64,000 nucleotides of DNA. Origin: Companilactobacillus heilongjiangensis. Its GTDB lineage: Bacteria; Bacillota; Bacilli; Lactobacillales; Lactobacillaceae. The position numbers and the translations under genes are program-made. This document shows, piece after piece, positions 29,993 to 38,962 of the stretch. Numbering within the stretch: the stretch's first letter is position 1; every line of letters starts with the position of its first letter. The notes under the pieces were generated by a model. That model was not told the origin of the DNA. It searched no databases and saw nothing but the letters and a program-made list of their open reading frames with translations. Location of the stretch: NCBI RefSeq assembly GCF_000831645.3, contig NZ_CP012559.1, positions 1,674,001 through 1,738,000 of the forward strand. The letters run 5' to 3'.

Positions 29993-32206
29993 ATGGGGAA
30001 AAAATTACGCAATTTTCTTGTTGGTTTTGTAGCTGCCCTAGGATTAGTTGTCTTGGCTTTTAGTAGTCAGACTACTACTCAAGCTGCAACTAACTATACT
30101 ACTGATGATTTACTAACTGGTATGTCAATTCAGCAAAAAAATTATGGTACCGCTAGTGATATTAACTTGACACTTAATTGGGACGCCACTGGCAAGAATC
30201 TACAAGGTGGAGATACTTGGACAATTGACCTACCCAATACTGTTAAAGTCACAGACCCAGGCAATACCTTCGAAGTTAAAGATAAAGATGGCACTGTCAT
30301 TGGTAACGCAACTTTAAACGCAGATAATACTATTACTGTTGTCTTCACAGATAAAGTTGAGGAAAGACCGGACTTCTCTGGTTCACTCAGCATTCCTTCT
30401 GGAGTTGGTGTTGGTAAAGGTGCCTCAATTGGTAATAACGATGTTGTCATTGGTAGTCAAAATGACAATATGACCGTTGTAACTTCTGACGCTGACTTTT
30501 CTAAGAAAGGTACTATCGGTACTGACGAACATGGTAATCCGATTGTTACATGGACTATCTTAGTCAATCGTAACAGTCAAAATTATCCAAATTTAAAAGT
30601 TAGTGATTACATCAAAGACGGCTCTGGTCTAACTTACGTTCCAGGTTCAGTCGATGTATATGAAGCTCACTGGACTGATAATGAAGGCTATTATAAGAAG
30701 ACTGGTCCTATAGACAGCGGTTCTTATGATTTTGACGAAAGTTCAAATGGCTTTACTATAAGTAACCTACCTAAAGACGATCAATTCTATGCCATCACAT
30801 TACAGACAACTATTGATGATCCTGCAAATATGGCTGGCGTAAAATTCAGAAACCACGCTGATTTTGAATGGGCCGATGGCTTTGGTACCAGTGGTGGTAA
30901 AAATTATGGTTCTGCTGATGGTAGTGTAACAAGTAATACCAACAGTGGTAGTGGTAACGGTAATGACGTTTTAGGTTCAGCAACTCTAACAAAGAAGAGT
31001 TCTGACGGTAACGAAACACTCATCCCCGGAGCTACTTATGACCTTTACAAATATGGTTCAGATGAAGCAATTAAAACTGGTCTGACAACGGATGAAAATG
31101 GTCAAATCAATGTCAAAGACTTAGCTTATGGGGATTACTACTTTAAAGAAGTAAGTGCTCCTAGCGATTACGTCGTTAATGGCAATGAGATTCCATTTAC
31201 AATCAATAAAGATCAACAAAATGTTTCAGTCGACGCTAAAGACGAAAAAGTAGCCAGTCAAGAAGGTTCTATCGTCATTATGAAGATTGATGAGGAAACT
31301 GGTTATCGTTTATCAGGTGCCGAATTCACGCTCTTTGATGAAAATGGTAAAAAGTTAGAATCAACTACAACTGATTCTAACGGGATTGCTCATTTCTATG
31401 ATCTTCCATATGGTACTTACACTGTCAAAGAAACTGGGGCACCTTACGGTTACTTGGCTTCTGACAAAGAACATACAGTTGTTATCAATCAAGACAATCC
31501 AACACCTTCAATGATATATTTTGAAAATATTAAAGAATATGTTTTTGATGATACATACTTCGCAAGGCTTCAAAAGTTTGATCGTGACGATATGACGACT
31601 GGCGTTCCCGGAGCTGAATATACTTTATATAACGCTCACGATGATACCCCAATCGAAACACAAGTTACTGATGAAACAGGAATGATTACAGTCGATGGTC
31701 TAAAACCCGGCGACTACTACTTCCTTGAAACTAAAGCTCCTGATGGATATGATTTAAATCCTGACAGAATTTACTTTACAATCGTTTCAGGTGAACAAAC
31801 TGTTAAACCTAACGTAACATCTGACCCTCGTACTGAAGGCAATGGCGGCGATGGTGGTACTGACCCCGACACTGACGATAAAGATGGTGAAGACGGCGGC
31901 GATGGAAATGGTGGAAACACTACAGACCCTGACGTCGACGAAAATGGCGGTAATGAAAATAACGGTGGTAACGAAGGCGGCAATAATGGTGGTGGCATCG
32001 TTGTTGATCCAGAAAACCCTGGTTCAAACAACAATGGCAACGACAATAATGGCGGATTAATTACTAACCCTGGCAACAACTCAAACAGCAATAACAATTC
32101 TAACGGTACACTTCCTCAAACAGGTGCTAAATCTGGAATTGCATTCAGCTTGCTTGGCTTTGGTGTTCTACTAGGCACTGTTTACTTCAAACGTCGTCAC
32201 GCTTAA
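29993..32206 (+). CDS. LPxTG cell-wall-anchored adhesin with three CnaB/SpaA-type domains
   Basis: A 737-residue surface protein. Signal peptide 1-32 (KKLRNF, hydrophobic core, QAA), an N-terminal adhesin/collagen-binding-like beta domain (about 33-320), three CnaB (SpaA-type) domains (about 327-420, 424-518, 520-609), a Gly/Asp/Asn-rich wall-spanning linker (610-706), then LPQTG at 707-711 with a hydrophobic helix and KRRHA tail for sortase anchoring. CnaB glutamates in KEVSAP, KETGAP and LETKAP suggest internal isopeptide bonds. The start at 29993 follows AAAGGGG; a longer frame from 29963 lacks a site. No sortase gene or pilin partner is adjacent, so it is probably a single adhesin. Ligand unknown. 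Confidence 0.9.
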   Translation: MGKKLRNFLVGFVAALGLVVLAFSSQTTTQAATNYTTDDLLTGMSIQQKNYGTASDINLTLNWDATGKNLQGGDTWTIDLPNTVKVTDPGNTFEVKDKDGTVIGNATLNADNTITVVFTDKVEERPDFSGSLSIPSGVGVGKGASIGNNDVVIGSQNDNMTVVTSDADFSKKGTIGTDEHGNPIVTWTILVNRNSQNYPNLKVSDYIKDGSGLTYVPGSVDVYEAHWTDNEGYYKKTGPIDSGSYDFDESSNGFTISNLPKDDQFYAITLQTTIDDPANMAGVKFRNHADFEWADGFGTSGGKNYGSADGSVTSNTNSGSGNGNDVLGSATLTKKSSDGNETLIPGATYDLYKYGSDEAIKTGLTTDENGQINVKDLAYGDYYFKEVSAPSDYVVNGNEIPFTINKDQQNVSVDAKDEKVASQEGSIVIMKIDEETGYRLSGAEFTLFDENGKKLESTTTDSNGIAHFYDLPYGTYTVKETGAPYGYLASDKEHTVVINQDNPTPSMIYFENIKEYVFDDTYFARLQKFDRDDMTTGVPGAEYTLYNAHDDTPIETQVTDETGMITVDGLKPGDYYFLETKAPDGYDLNPDRIYFTIVSGEQTVKPNVTSDPRTEGNGGDGGTDPDTDDKDGEDGGDGNGGNTTDPDVDENGGNENNGGNEGGNNGGGIVVDPENPGSNNNGNDNNGGLITNPGNNSNSNNNSNGTLPQTGAKSGIAFSLLGFGVLLGTVYFKRRHA

Positions 32207-32220
32207 TTTAATTTGACGCA

Positions 32221-32257
32221 AAAATAGACTGAGAAAAAATCTCAGCCTATTTTTTTA
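32221..32257. terminator. Terminator between the convergent adhesin and DUF2207 genes
   Basis: Stem AAAAATAG-CTGAGA/TCTCAG-CTATTTTT with T- and A-runs. It lies between convergent genes and can serve both strands. Confidence 0.85.
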
Positions 32258-32265
32258 CACTTTTT

Positions 32266-34074
32266 TTAGAAAGCTCCACCACCGGAGCCGCCACCAAAAC
32301 CACCTGATGACCCTCCAGAAAATCCACCTGAACCTCCGGAAATACTTGAGGAACTACCATTACCACCAGTAATAGCATTTCCAAATGAAGCTTGGAAACC
32401 TGATGAACTTGAATTGATGAAACTGTGTGCGCCAATGTAATATGGAATTACCATAGAATTGTCTAATTGCTCCGCACTGAAGTTAATCTTCAAAGCCTTA
32501 ATAACTTTATCCGATACTCCAAAAACGACCGCATAAGGCAGGAATTGCTCCCAGAGAATCAAGTCACCAACTTCTGCCATCTTAATATCGTCAATATCTT
32601 TTAACATCCGTTTAAAAGCTCGAATTTGATTGATTTCAATCTCGCCCAAATCAGTATACGGTGTAATCTTTTTCTTAGCTATCGCATAAATAATCCAAGC
32701 AATCGCAACTGCAACAAGCATTATAATCGTGGAAACAAGTACATTTCGATCAAAAATAATCGTAATTATCCACATTATAAAAATAATAATAGTTGTTGAA
32801 ATAGCAGCCAATTGAAAGTCTTTAACGATATTCAAATTATCTAAATCAAGATACTTGTTTCTACCTTCAGCTGCGGCTTTGGACCACTTCTCAAACTTCT
32901 TACCTAACTTACGACTGCTGTGACGATTCCCCTTAGTTGACCGCTTAATCTGTTTCAGGCTAACCTTTGTACCATCGCCAATCTCTTCAATCAAGTACTT
33001 GAAAAATGGATTGATTGGAGGGACTAATGCCGTGATTTCATAACTACGTTTCACCTTATCAATCTTCATCCGACGTTGCCCTACTTCGACAAGCAAATCG
33101 GCAGTTAACGAAAGACTGTCGGCTTTATCCGTTTGATCAAGAATCACCTTGGTAAAACTGGGCAAAAATTTTGGTTCATCAAAGAAGTGATGCAATGGCG
33201 TTGGAATAACATGCTTATTTCCCGGATGCTTGTGGAATCCATAGAAACGAACAATGTAAATCAACAGAACAACTAATGTACCAAAGCCAATCAATGCCCG
33301 ATAAATTATTTTTTTACGACGACGACTAGCATTAGCGTCTAAAACCAATTGTTTTTCTTGCGCCAAAACCTTTGCTTTATGTTTCTTATTAACGATATTC
33401 TGATTAGCTGCCGTCACACTTGTTGGGAAAATCATATGAGTTTCTACTGTTTCATGTGGCGGTAGCTTAGCCAGCTTCATTACAACTTGACCTTTTTCGT
33501 GACTAACATTGGTGTAGCCATCGGAAGGTCCATGCGTCCAAGCCTGTAATTTGGAAATATTGGATTGAGGTAAATTGACTGTTAAAACGACATTATGTAA
33601 GGTTTTATCCCAGCCACCACCAATCATTTTCCAATTCAGTTCAGCCGTATCAGTATAGTTGGTAATAGCACCAAGCAAGCGATATTTGTAAATAAATGTC
33701 AGATTACGATTCTTGACTGAATGATAAACTTTCATACGCATGTAATTATCAGTCTTAGTGACCTTGAAAGTATTCTCCTGCCCTGAATCACCTGGCGTTA
33801 AAGGCGTAATTTGTTGTCCATCTTGAATTGAAATCTGTGGTGCCGTGACACCCTTAATTCCCTCGATATTTTGATTATAGTAAACACCATGAAAATCACC
33901 TTGGAATTTATAATCAATTCTTTGGGTCAACTCGATATCGCCGTTTTCTTGAACGTCAGCCTGTGCATGATATTTTTCAATCTGATAGTCGCCATCAGCT
34001 TTAACCGTTGTGGTGAAGTTAAAAGCGCAGATTATGCCTAGCAAAGTGAAAAGCAATCCCCATATTTTTCTCAT
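32266..34074 (-). CDS. DUF2207 membrane protein, paralogue 1
   Basis: A 602-residue protein: signal peptide (about 1-26, ending near VKADG), an extracellular beta-rich DUF2207 domain (to about 230), a helix (about 256-280), a cytosolic region, two further helices (about 415-465), and a C-terminal tail of glycine, serine and phenylalanine (GGFSGGSSGGFGGGSGGGAF). The family is widespread in lactobacilli with no known function. It is clearly paralogous to the next gene at 34328-36127 along its entire length, including the tail. The terminator at 34128-34168 separates them, so each is probably transcribed alone. Confidence 0.85.
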   Translation of the reverse strand: MRKIWGLLFTLLGIICAFNFTTTVKADGDYQIEKYHAQADVQENGDIELTQRIDYKFQGDFHGVYYNQNIEGIKGVTAPQISIQDGQQITPLTPGDSGQENTFKVTKTDNYMRMKVYHSVKNRNLTFIYKYRLLGAITNYTDTAELNWKMIGGGWDKTLHNVVLTVNLPQSNISKLQAWTHGPSDGYTNVSHEKGQVVMKLAKLPPHETVETHMIFPTSVTAANQNIVNKKHKAKVLAQEKQLVLDANASRRRKKIIYRALIGFGTLVVLLIYIVRFYGFHKHPGNKHVIPTPLHHFFDEPKFLPSFTKVILDQTDKADSLSLTADLLVEVGQRRMKIDKVKRSYEITALVPPINPFFKYLIEEIGDGTKVSLKQIKRSTKGNRHSSRKLGKKFEKWSKAAAEGRNKYLDLDNLNIVKDFQLAAISTTIIIFIMWIITIIFDRNVLVSTIIMLVAVAIAWIIYAIAKKKITPYTDLGEIEINQIRAFKRMLKDIDDIKMAEVGDLILWEQFLPYAVVFGVSDKVIKALKINFSAEQLDNSMVIPYYIGAHSFINSSSSGFQASFGNAITGGNGSSSSISGGSGGFSGGSSGGFGGGSGGGAF

Positions 34075-34127
34075 TTGTACCCCTCAATCTTTGGTAGACA
34101 TATTTTATCATGATTTTGGTGTAATGA

Positions 34128-34168
34128 AAAAGGCATCAACAATCTTGAATGTGATTGTTGATGCCTTT
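34128..34168. terminator. Strong bidirectional terminator between the DUF2207 paralogues
   Basis: A perfect inverted repeat of about 16 bp (34128-34144 with 34153-34168, core AAAGGCATCAACAATC) with T-run on the minus strand. Confidence 0.85.
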
Positions 34169-34213
34169 AGTTTATTTGAATTTATATAGGCAGTGGCTCT
34201 AAAACGAGCTACA

Positions 34214-34312
34214 CAGGCCAATTTCTTCCGCTTTGCATAGCTTCCCAAATCACGCACAAGTTCGGTGCGTAATTCGTGAAGCTACGCAAATGCTCGGAAA
34301 TTCCCAGGCCTG
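34214..34312 (-). repeat. Single-copy 99-bp imperfect palindrome between DUF2207 genes
   Basis: The arms (34214-34257 with 34265-34312) pair over most of their length: CAGGCC/GGCCTG, AATTTC/GAAATT, TTGC-TAGCTTC/GAAGCTA-GCAA and ACGCAC/GTGCGT around the loop AAGTTCG. It starts 16 bp after the downstream paralogue's stop. It is not related in sequence to the A-G repeat family. Function unknown. Confidence 0.6.
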
Positions 34313-34327
34313 CTCCGCTCTCTCTTC

Positions 34328-36127
34328 CTAAAATGCTCCCCCAGATCCTCCTCCGAATCCTCCGGATGAACCACCTGAAAATCCGCCTGATCCACCGGTG
34401 ATACTGGCAGAACCACTGGCTCCAATTGCACCGGCAAAGGAATTCTGGAATCCAGTACCGCTGGATGCTCCGAATGCTGTACTGAAGCCTATGTAATTAA
34501 CTAGGACAGCTGATTGTCCCAATTGCTCAGGGGTAAAGTTAACTCTCAATGCCTTGATTACTTTCTCAGAAATACCGAAAGCAATGGCATATGGAATGAA
34601 CTGTTCCCACAAAATAATGTCACCTACTTCAGCCATTTTGATATCGTCGATATCCTCAAGCATCCGTTTAAAGGCACGAATTTGGTTAACGGCTATTTCA
34701 CCTTTATCAGTATATGGAGTGATTTTTCTACTCATAAAATAATAAACTCCCCAAACTAATAAAGCTAAAATTGCTAGAGTAATTCCCGGCCACAACATTG
34801 GTCTGTTAAAGAGTAATGTTATGACAAACATAATAGCCGCAATTATATCGGTTGAAATGGCTGCCAAACTGAATCCACTGACAATATCTATATTATGCAA
34901 ATCCAAATATTGTTCTCGATTCTTAGCCGCATTTGAAGCCCAATCTTCGAAATTCTTAGTAACTCGTTGTTTACCATCAAAGTCCTGAGCTTCATGTCTA
35001 ATTTCTCGCAATGTAACTTTCTTTCCATCGCCAATGTCATTGATCATATACTTGAAAAAGTCATTAGTTGGCGGTACCAAAGCGGTAATTTCAAATGTTG
35101 TACCAACTTTTTCTATTTTCATTCGACGATGACCAACTTCATTCATCATGTCAGCCGTCAATGACGACGTATCAGCATCATGCAACCGTTCCAAAATCAC
35201 CTTACTAAAACTAGGTAAAAATTCTGGTGCATCAAAGCTGTGATATAACGGCGTTGGAATTTGATGTTTAGTGCCAGGTCGCTTACGCATTGTAACGTAT
35301 TTATAGAGGTAAATTCCCAAAATAACTAAAACTCCAAAAACCATCAATGACCAATAAATTCCAGTTTGCTTTTGACGCGTCTGATTAGCTTGAATAGCCA
35401 ACTGCTTTTCTTCAGCACGAACTTTTTGTTTCATATTCCTATTAATAACATACTTATTATTGGCAGTAACCGATACTGGGAAAAGCATACGTGTCTCAAT
35501 CATTTCATCACTAGGCAATTCAGGCACGGTAATAATGACACGTCCCTTTTTACGATCCACTCGATTATGACCATTTAAAGGTCCATGTGACCACGCTTGC
35601 AATTGGGGAATATTCTTCTGTGGCAAGTTAACCGTAATTTTGACATTGCTCAAAATATTGTTCCAACCATAGAGGACTCGCCAATTCAAAACTGCCGTAT
35701 CATTGTAATTTCTGACTAGCCCTTTGAGAGTATATTTATAAATAAAAGCGGCATCCCCAGTTGACATCTCATGGTAAACCTTTAAACCCAATTTCTTATT
35801 GGTCTTCGTAACCTTAAAGGTATTGTTAGCCCCACTATTCGATTCACGAACCGGTAAAGTTTGAAAACCAGTATCAACGTAAACTTTCGGTTGAGTAACA
35901 CCTTTAACACCCTTCAGACTTTGGTTATAGAAGACCCCGTGAAAGTCACCTTCAAAATGATAATTCAAACGTTGCGTCAATTCGACATCGCCGTTTTTCT
36001 TAACGTTAGCTTCGATATTATATTTTTTAATCTGATATTTACTCGAAGCCGAAACATTAGTAGAAGTTACTTGAAAAGCTAAAATAATCCCTAAAAAAGC
36101 TAGGACAAAAGTCCATATTTTTTTCAT
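34328..36127 (-). CDS. DUF2207 membrane protein, paralogue 2
   Basis: A 599-residue protein with the same layout as the 32266-34074 gene: signal peptide (1-28), DUF2207 ectodomain, helices near 258-280 and 420-465, and a Gly/Ser/Phe tail (GGFSGGSSGGFGGGSGGAF). Long blocks such as YTDKGEIAVNQIRAFKRML and DIDDIKMAEVGD are nearly the same in both. It is 36 bp downstream of the S66 carboxypeptidase gene and may share its transcript. Function unknown; exposed tail and context suggest an envelope role. Confidence 0.85.
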   Translation of the reverse strand: MKKIWTFVLAFLGIILAFQVTSTNVSASSKYQIKKYNIEANVKKNGDVELTQRLNYHFEGDFHGVFYNQSLKGVKGVTQPKVYVDTGFQTLPVRESNSGANNTFKVTKTNKKLGLKVYHEMSTGDAAFIYKYTLKGLVRNYNDTAVLNWRVLYGWNNILSNVKITVNLPQKNIPQLQAWSHGPLNGHNRVDRKKGRVIITVPELPSDEMIETRMLFPVSVTANNKYVINRNMKQKVRAEEKQLAIQANQTRQKQTGIYWSLMVFGVLVILGIYLYKYVTMRKRPGTKHQIPTPLYHSFDAPEFLPSFSKVILERLHDADTSSLTADMMNEVGHRRMKIEKVGTTFEITALVPPTNDFFKYMINDIGDGKKVTLREIRHEAQDFDGKQRVTKNFEDWASNAAKNREQYLDLHNIDIVSGFSLAAISTDIIAAIMFVITLLFNRPMLWPGITLAILALLVWGVYYFMSRKITPYTDKGEIAVNQIRAFKRMLEDIDDIKMAEVGDIILWEQFIPYAIAFGISEKVIKALRVNFTPEQLGQSAVLVNYIGFSTAFGASSGTGFQNSFAGAIGASGSASITGGSGGFSGGSSGGFGGGSGGAF

Positions 36128-36162
36128 TATTTCCCCCGCTAGAACTGATTATCTTAATTTTA

Positions 36163-37128
36163 TCATACTAAGTATTTTGAAAAGTGGACCTGCCTGGTTT
36201 TCGCATTAAATTTAGCATAATCGCCAAGTGGAGTTGTTACCATTGGCACAGTATGACATCCATCGTAATCGTAAATTATCGGTACTGGCCGACCATCCAA
36301 TATTTCTAACAAAATATCAATTGGCCGACGGTTCGTACCCAAATCATCAAATAGGGCATGTTTTCCTAAAATTATCCCTTTAACCTGATCAAAAATACCA
36401 CTGTTATCCAACATCGAAAAGTTTCTCTCAACGATAGATGCATCTTTTTCGGCGTCCTCAATCAACAGTAAATTGTCCTTTGAAAACTTTGGAAAATACT
36501 TAGAGCCAATAATTCCCGACATTGTATCCAAATTACCACCAATTATCCGTCCTTCTAAAAATGAAGTTTGTGTATATCCCCAATAATTAGGCAACAATTT
36601 CTTGGCTTTCGTAAAATCGTCCCAATTCAAACGCTCATCGGTCCAAAATTCAGGTGCCGTTTGTAAAACTTGTTGTGGGTTGTCGATAACTTGTTTAAAA
36701 CTTTTCCAAGTGTAATCAACCAATGGTGAAAATTCACCAAAAGAAGCGACCAATGCCGGACCATACAAAACTCGACAAGCTGGTGCTTGAGTATACACGG
36801 CTAGTAAAAAGGCTGTCGTATCTGAATAACCGACGACAATCTTAGGATGACTTTGCAAATAATCGAAATCCACATACTTTAAAATAGCGTTACTATTCAG
36901 ACCGCCAATTGTTGCCATCAAAATATCAATTGTTTCATCATGAATTAACTGATTGATTTCAGCAGCTCGCTTTTTAATACTTCCTGAACGGTAAAAATCG
37001 CTTTGACCAGTTAGTTTGCCAGCAACTAGTTCGCACCCCTTACTCTGCAAAAATTGCTTAGCCCGATTAAAACGTTTTTGCGATATCTTGGTAATCGGCG
37101 TGGAACTGGAAAAATAGCCTATTTTCAT
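36163..37128 (-). CDS. ldcA: S66-family LD-carboxypeptidase
   Basis: Members of peptidase family S66 remove the terminal D-alanine from tetrapeptides during peptidoglycan recycling, or inactivate microcin C-type antibiotics (MccF). The 321-residue protein shows the nucleophile serine in VVGYSDTTAF, the glutamate in LLIEDAEKD and the histidine in the C-terminal DGCHTVPMV, a Ser-Glu-His triad. No signal peptide, so cytosolic. Start at 37128 with a GGGG-type site. The LdcA and MccF branches cannot be separated by eye, so the symbol is tentative. Confidence 0.8.
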   Translation of the reverse strand: MKIGYFSSSTPITKISQKRFNRAKQFLQSKGCELVAGKLTGQSDFYRSGSIKKRAAEINQLIHDETIDILMATIGGLNSNAILKYVDFDYLQSHPKIVVGYSDTTAFLLAVYTQAPACRVLYGPALVASFGEFSPLVDYTWKSFKQVIDNPQQVLQTAPEFWTDERLNWDDFTKAKKLLPNYWGYTQTSFLEGRIIGGNLDTMSGIIGSKYFPKFSKDNLLLIEDAEKDASIVERNFSMLDNSGIFDQVKGIILGKHALFDDLGTNRRPIDILLEILDGRPVPIIYDYDGCHTVPMVTTPLGDYAKFNAKTRQVHFSKYLV

Positions 37129-37190
37129 TTATATCATCCCCTAGAACTAATTGCTTTAATTTTATCATAGACAGGATTTCTCAAAATAAA

Positions 37191-37262
37191 AATAAAGAAG
37201 AATAGGCCTATAACTTTACATCTTCATTCAGACGCCAAGTTACAGACATATTCTTCTTTATA
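37191..37262 (-). terminator. Two-tier AT-rich hairpin (terminator-like) upstream of ldcA
   Basis: Outer stem of about 14 bp (37191-37204 with 37249-37262) encloses a 44-base loop with an inner TAACTT/AAGTTA stem; A- and T-runs flank it. In size and architecture it resembles 3730-3800. Probably ends transcripts from the SLAP-type gene. Confidence 0.55.
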
Positions 37263-37402
37263 TTTTTACTAGCTTTGGTACTTTTGCTAATGAATCAATT
37301 TGAATGTCATCTTTGATTCCCACGTGCGCATATTAGAAATTAAAAAAAATCATATGAACAGTAAATAGACACGTGATTAAATCTTCGATATTTTTAACTG
37401 AA

Positions 37403-37598
37403 CTAGTCGGAAGAACTGGGAAAGGTTAACTGGCAGTGAAAGTGGCGTTAGTACGGGTTCTTTTCCCGTGCTTACACCACCGGACGAGTTTGGAGACTTG
37501 CCGAACCTTGGCAAGGCTTCAAACCGAGCTTCGAGACCGCCTTTTGGCTCGAAGCGTTCCGCACAGCCAGTTACCCTTTCCCAGTTCTGGAGACGGCA
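37403..37598 (-). repeat. Structured intergenic repeat, copy D
   Basis: About 196 bp in reverse orientation, starting 11 bp after the stop of the SLAP-type gene. Closing stem 23 bp with one mismatch (37412-37434 with 37566-37588). GCTTCGAG/CTCGAAGC pairs perfectly; the inner GGTTTGAAG hairpin and a GGTGTAAGCACGGG hairpin match copy C's subtype. The 37129-37608 gap holds this copy and the 37191-37262 hairpin. Confidence 0.86.
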
Positions 37599-37608
37599 TT
37601 TTACTAAG

Positions 37609-38298
37609 TTACTTTACAACATAGTCAGTTGCATTGACCCATTCATTAGTTGCTATTTGACAATAAACAGCACCCTTGTATCTTCTTATTTTATCAATTT
37701 TCCAATTCGAACCATTAGACAAAACCCTATCATTAATTAAAACGAATGAACCATCTTTTTGCAGCGACATTACTGGTACATACCCATAACTATCATTGTT
37801 GACCTTAATAGTATCCATTTCATTATTATTAGTAGTATTGCCTACAGAATAATTACCATAATTTTGAACCTTTTGATTGATTGCTTGCATCTTTTGAGTA
37901 TTTATCTGAGAAACTCGTGACGATTTAACAAATAAATTGTCCCCAATTTTCCAGGATTCTTTTCCATTTATTCTTACCGGGTCAGCTTTCCAAAAGAGCA
38001 TGTAGTGATTACTGAATTGACTAATCTTGTCCCCAGTCTTCACTAATTTTCCATTTTCAAGTTCATATAAATTAATACTAGTATTTGATGAATCAGGACT
38101 ATTTTCAATAATAACGGTATCTTTACCAGCATAATCTGACAGTTTTTGATAAATATTGCCTTTTTTATCCAGTTTATTTGAACTAGTAACTACATCTCCA
38201 GCTCGATAATTGTCCTTATTACTAGCAGCATTGGCCACATCCACATTTAATAAAATCATACTTAGAGATAATGCGATAATCATTAAATTTTTCTTCAT
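37609..38298 (-). CDS. Secreted protein with C-terminal SLAP-type (S-layer-like) domain
   Basis: A 229-residue exported protein with a signal peptide (1-25, MKKNLM, hydrophobic core, ANAA). The C-terminal RRYKGAVYCQIATNEWVNA has the tyrosine-rich pattern of the Lactobacillus SLAP domain, which binds the cell wall non-covalently. A similar earlier segment (residues about 100-125, WKIGDNLFVKSSRV) may be a first degenerate copy. Role unknown; wall-associated by inference. Monocistronic between smpB's terminator and repeat copy D. Confidence 0.72.
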   Translation of the reverse strand: MKKNLMIIALSLSMILLNVDVANAASNKDNYRAGDVVTSSNKLDKKGNIYQKLSDYAGKDTVIIENSPDSSNTSINLYELENGKLVKTGDKISQFSNHYMLFWKADPVRINGKESWKIGDNLFVKSSRVSQINTQKMQAINQKVQNYGNYSVGNTTNNNEMDTIKVNNDSYGYVPVMSLQKDGSFVLINDRVLSNGSNWKIDKIRRYKGAVYCQIATNEWVNATDYVVK

Positions 38299-38455
38299 AA
38301 TTAACTCCCCTTAACATAATTTAAATATGGTTTAAGTTTATCATACTGAATGTCAAAAAAATTGTTTAATTAAATAATTATTAAGGATTTAATGATGTAT
38401 TGCATTATGCAACTTTTAAAACTGAACGCTTTGTATAGACTTACATTAAAAAGGC

Positions 38456-38477
38456 AAAAAAAAAGCGATCATCGCTT
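38456..38477 (-). terminator. Terminator after smpB
   Basis: Stem AAGCGAT/ATCGCTT (38463-38469 with 38471-38477), followed on the minus strand by nine T; closes the secG-est-rnr-smpB operon. Confidence 0.8.
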
Positions 38478-38482
38478 CAAAA

Positions 38483-38962
38483 CTAGAACGCATTTTTCAT
38501 AACACGTCTAATTTCTCGCTCTTGATCACGTTTTTTAATTGTTTCACGTTTATCGTATTGTCTCTTACCTTCAGCCACGCCAATCAATACTTTAGCAAAT
38601 CCGTGCTTCAAGTAAACTTTCAAAGGTACCACAGTGATACCTTTTTCTTGAACACTTCCAGAAATCTTTCGAATCTCTTTTTTATGCAAAAGTAACTTTC
38701 GGTTACGCAATGGATCATGGTTGAATTGATTTCCTTGATTGTAAATGCCGATATTAACATTTTCTAACCAAAGTTCACCATTTCTCGCTTGGACAAATCC
38801 ATCCTTGATATTAATCTTGCTGGCACGAACTGATTTAATCTCAGTCCCTGTCAAAGAGATTCCGGCTTCATATGTCTCTAAAATATTATAATCATGACGA
38901 GCTTTACGATTATTAGCTACTTCATTAGCAGCTTTTGTATGATGTTTCTTCAAAAGAATCAC
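38483..38962 (-). CDS. smpB: SsrA-binding protein SmpB, GTG start
   Basis: Binds tmRNA in trans-translation. The 159-residue protein has the SmpB core [18 protein letters not shown] and the basic C-terminal tail ([15 protein letters not shown]). It starts with GTG at 38962, overlapping the rnr stop by four bases (GTGA), so it is coupled to rnr. The ssrA gene itself is not in the window. Order rnr-smpB is standard for Firmicutes. Confidence 0.95.
   Translation of the reverse strand: MILLKKHHTKAANEVANNRKARHDYNILETYEAGISLTGTEIKSVRASKINIKDGFVQARNGELWLENVNIGIYNQGNQFNHDPLRNRKLLLHKKEIRKISGSVQEKGITVVPLKVYLKHGFAKVLIGVAEGKRQYDKRETIKKRDQEREIRRVMKNAF

Noticed and set aside
31771-32097. Proline/serine-rich open frame antisense to the adhesin
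   Set aside because: It is the mirror of the Gly/Asp/Asn linker codons of the LPxTG protein.
38299-38483. tmRNA (ssrA) next to smpB
   Set aside because: No tRNA-like ends or tag-coding sequence is seen in the gap, which holds the smpB terminator and the promoter area of the SLAP-type gene.
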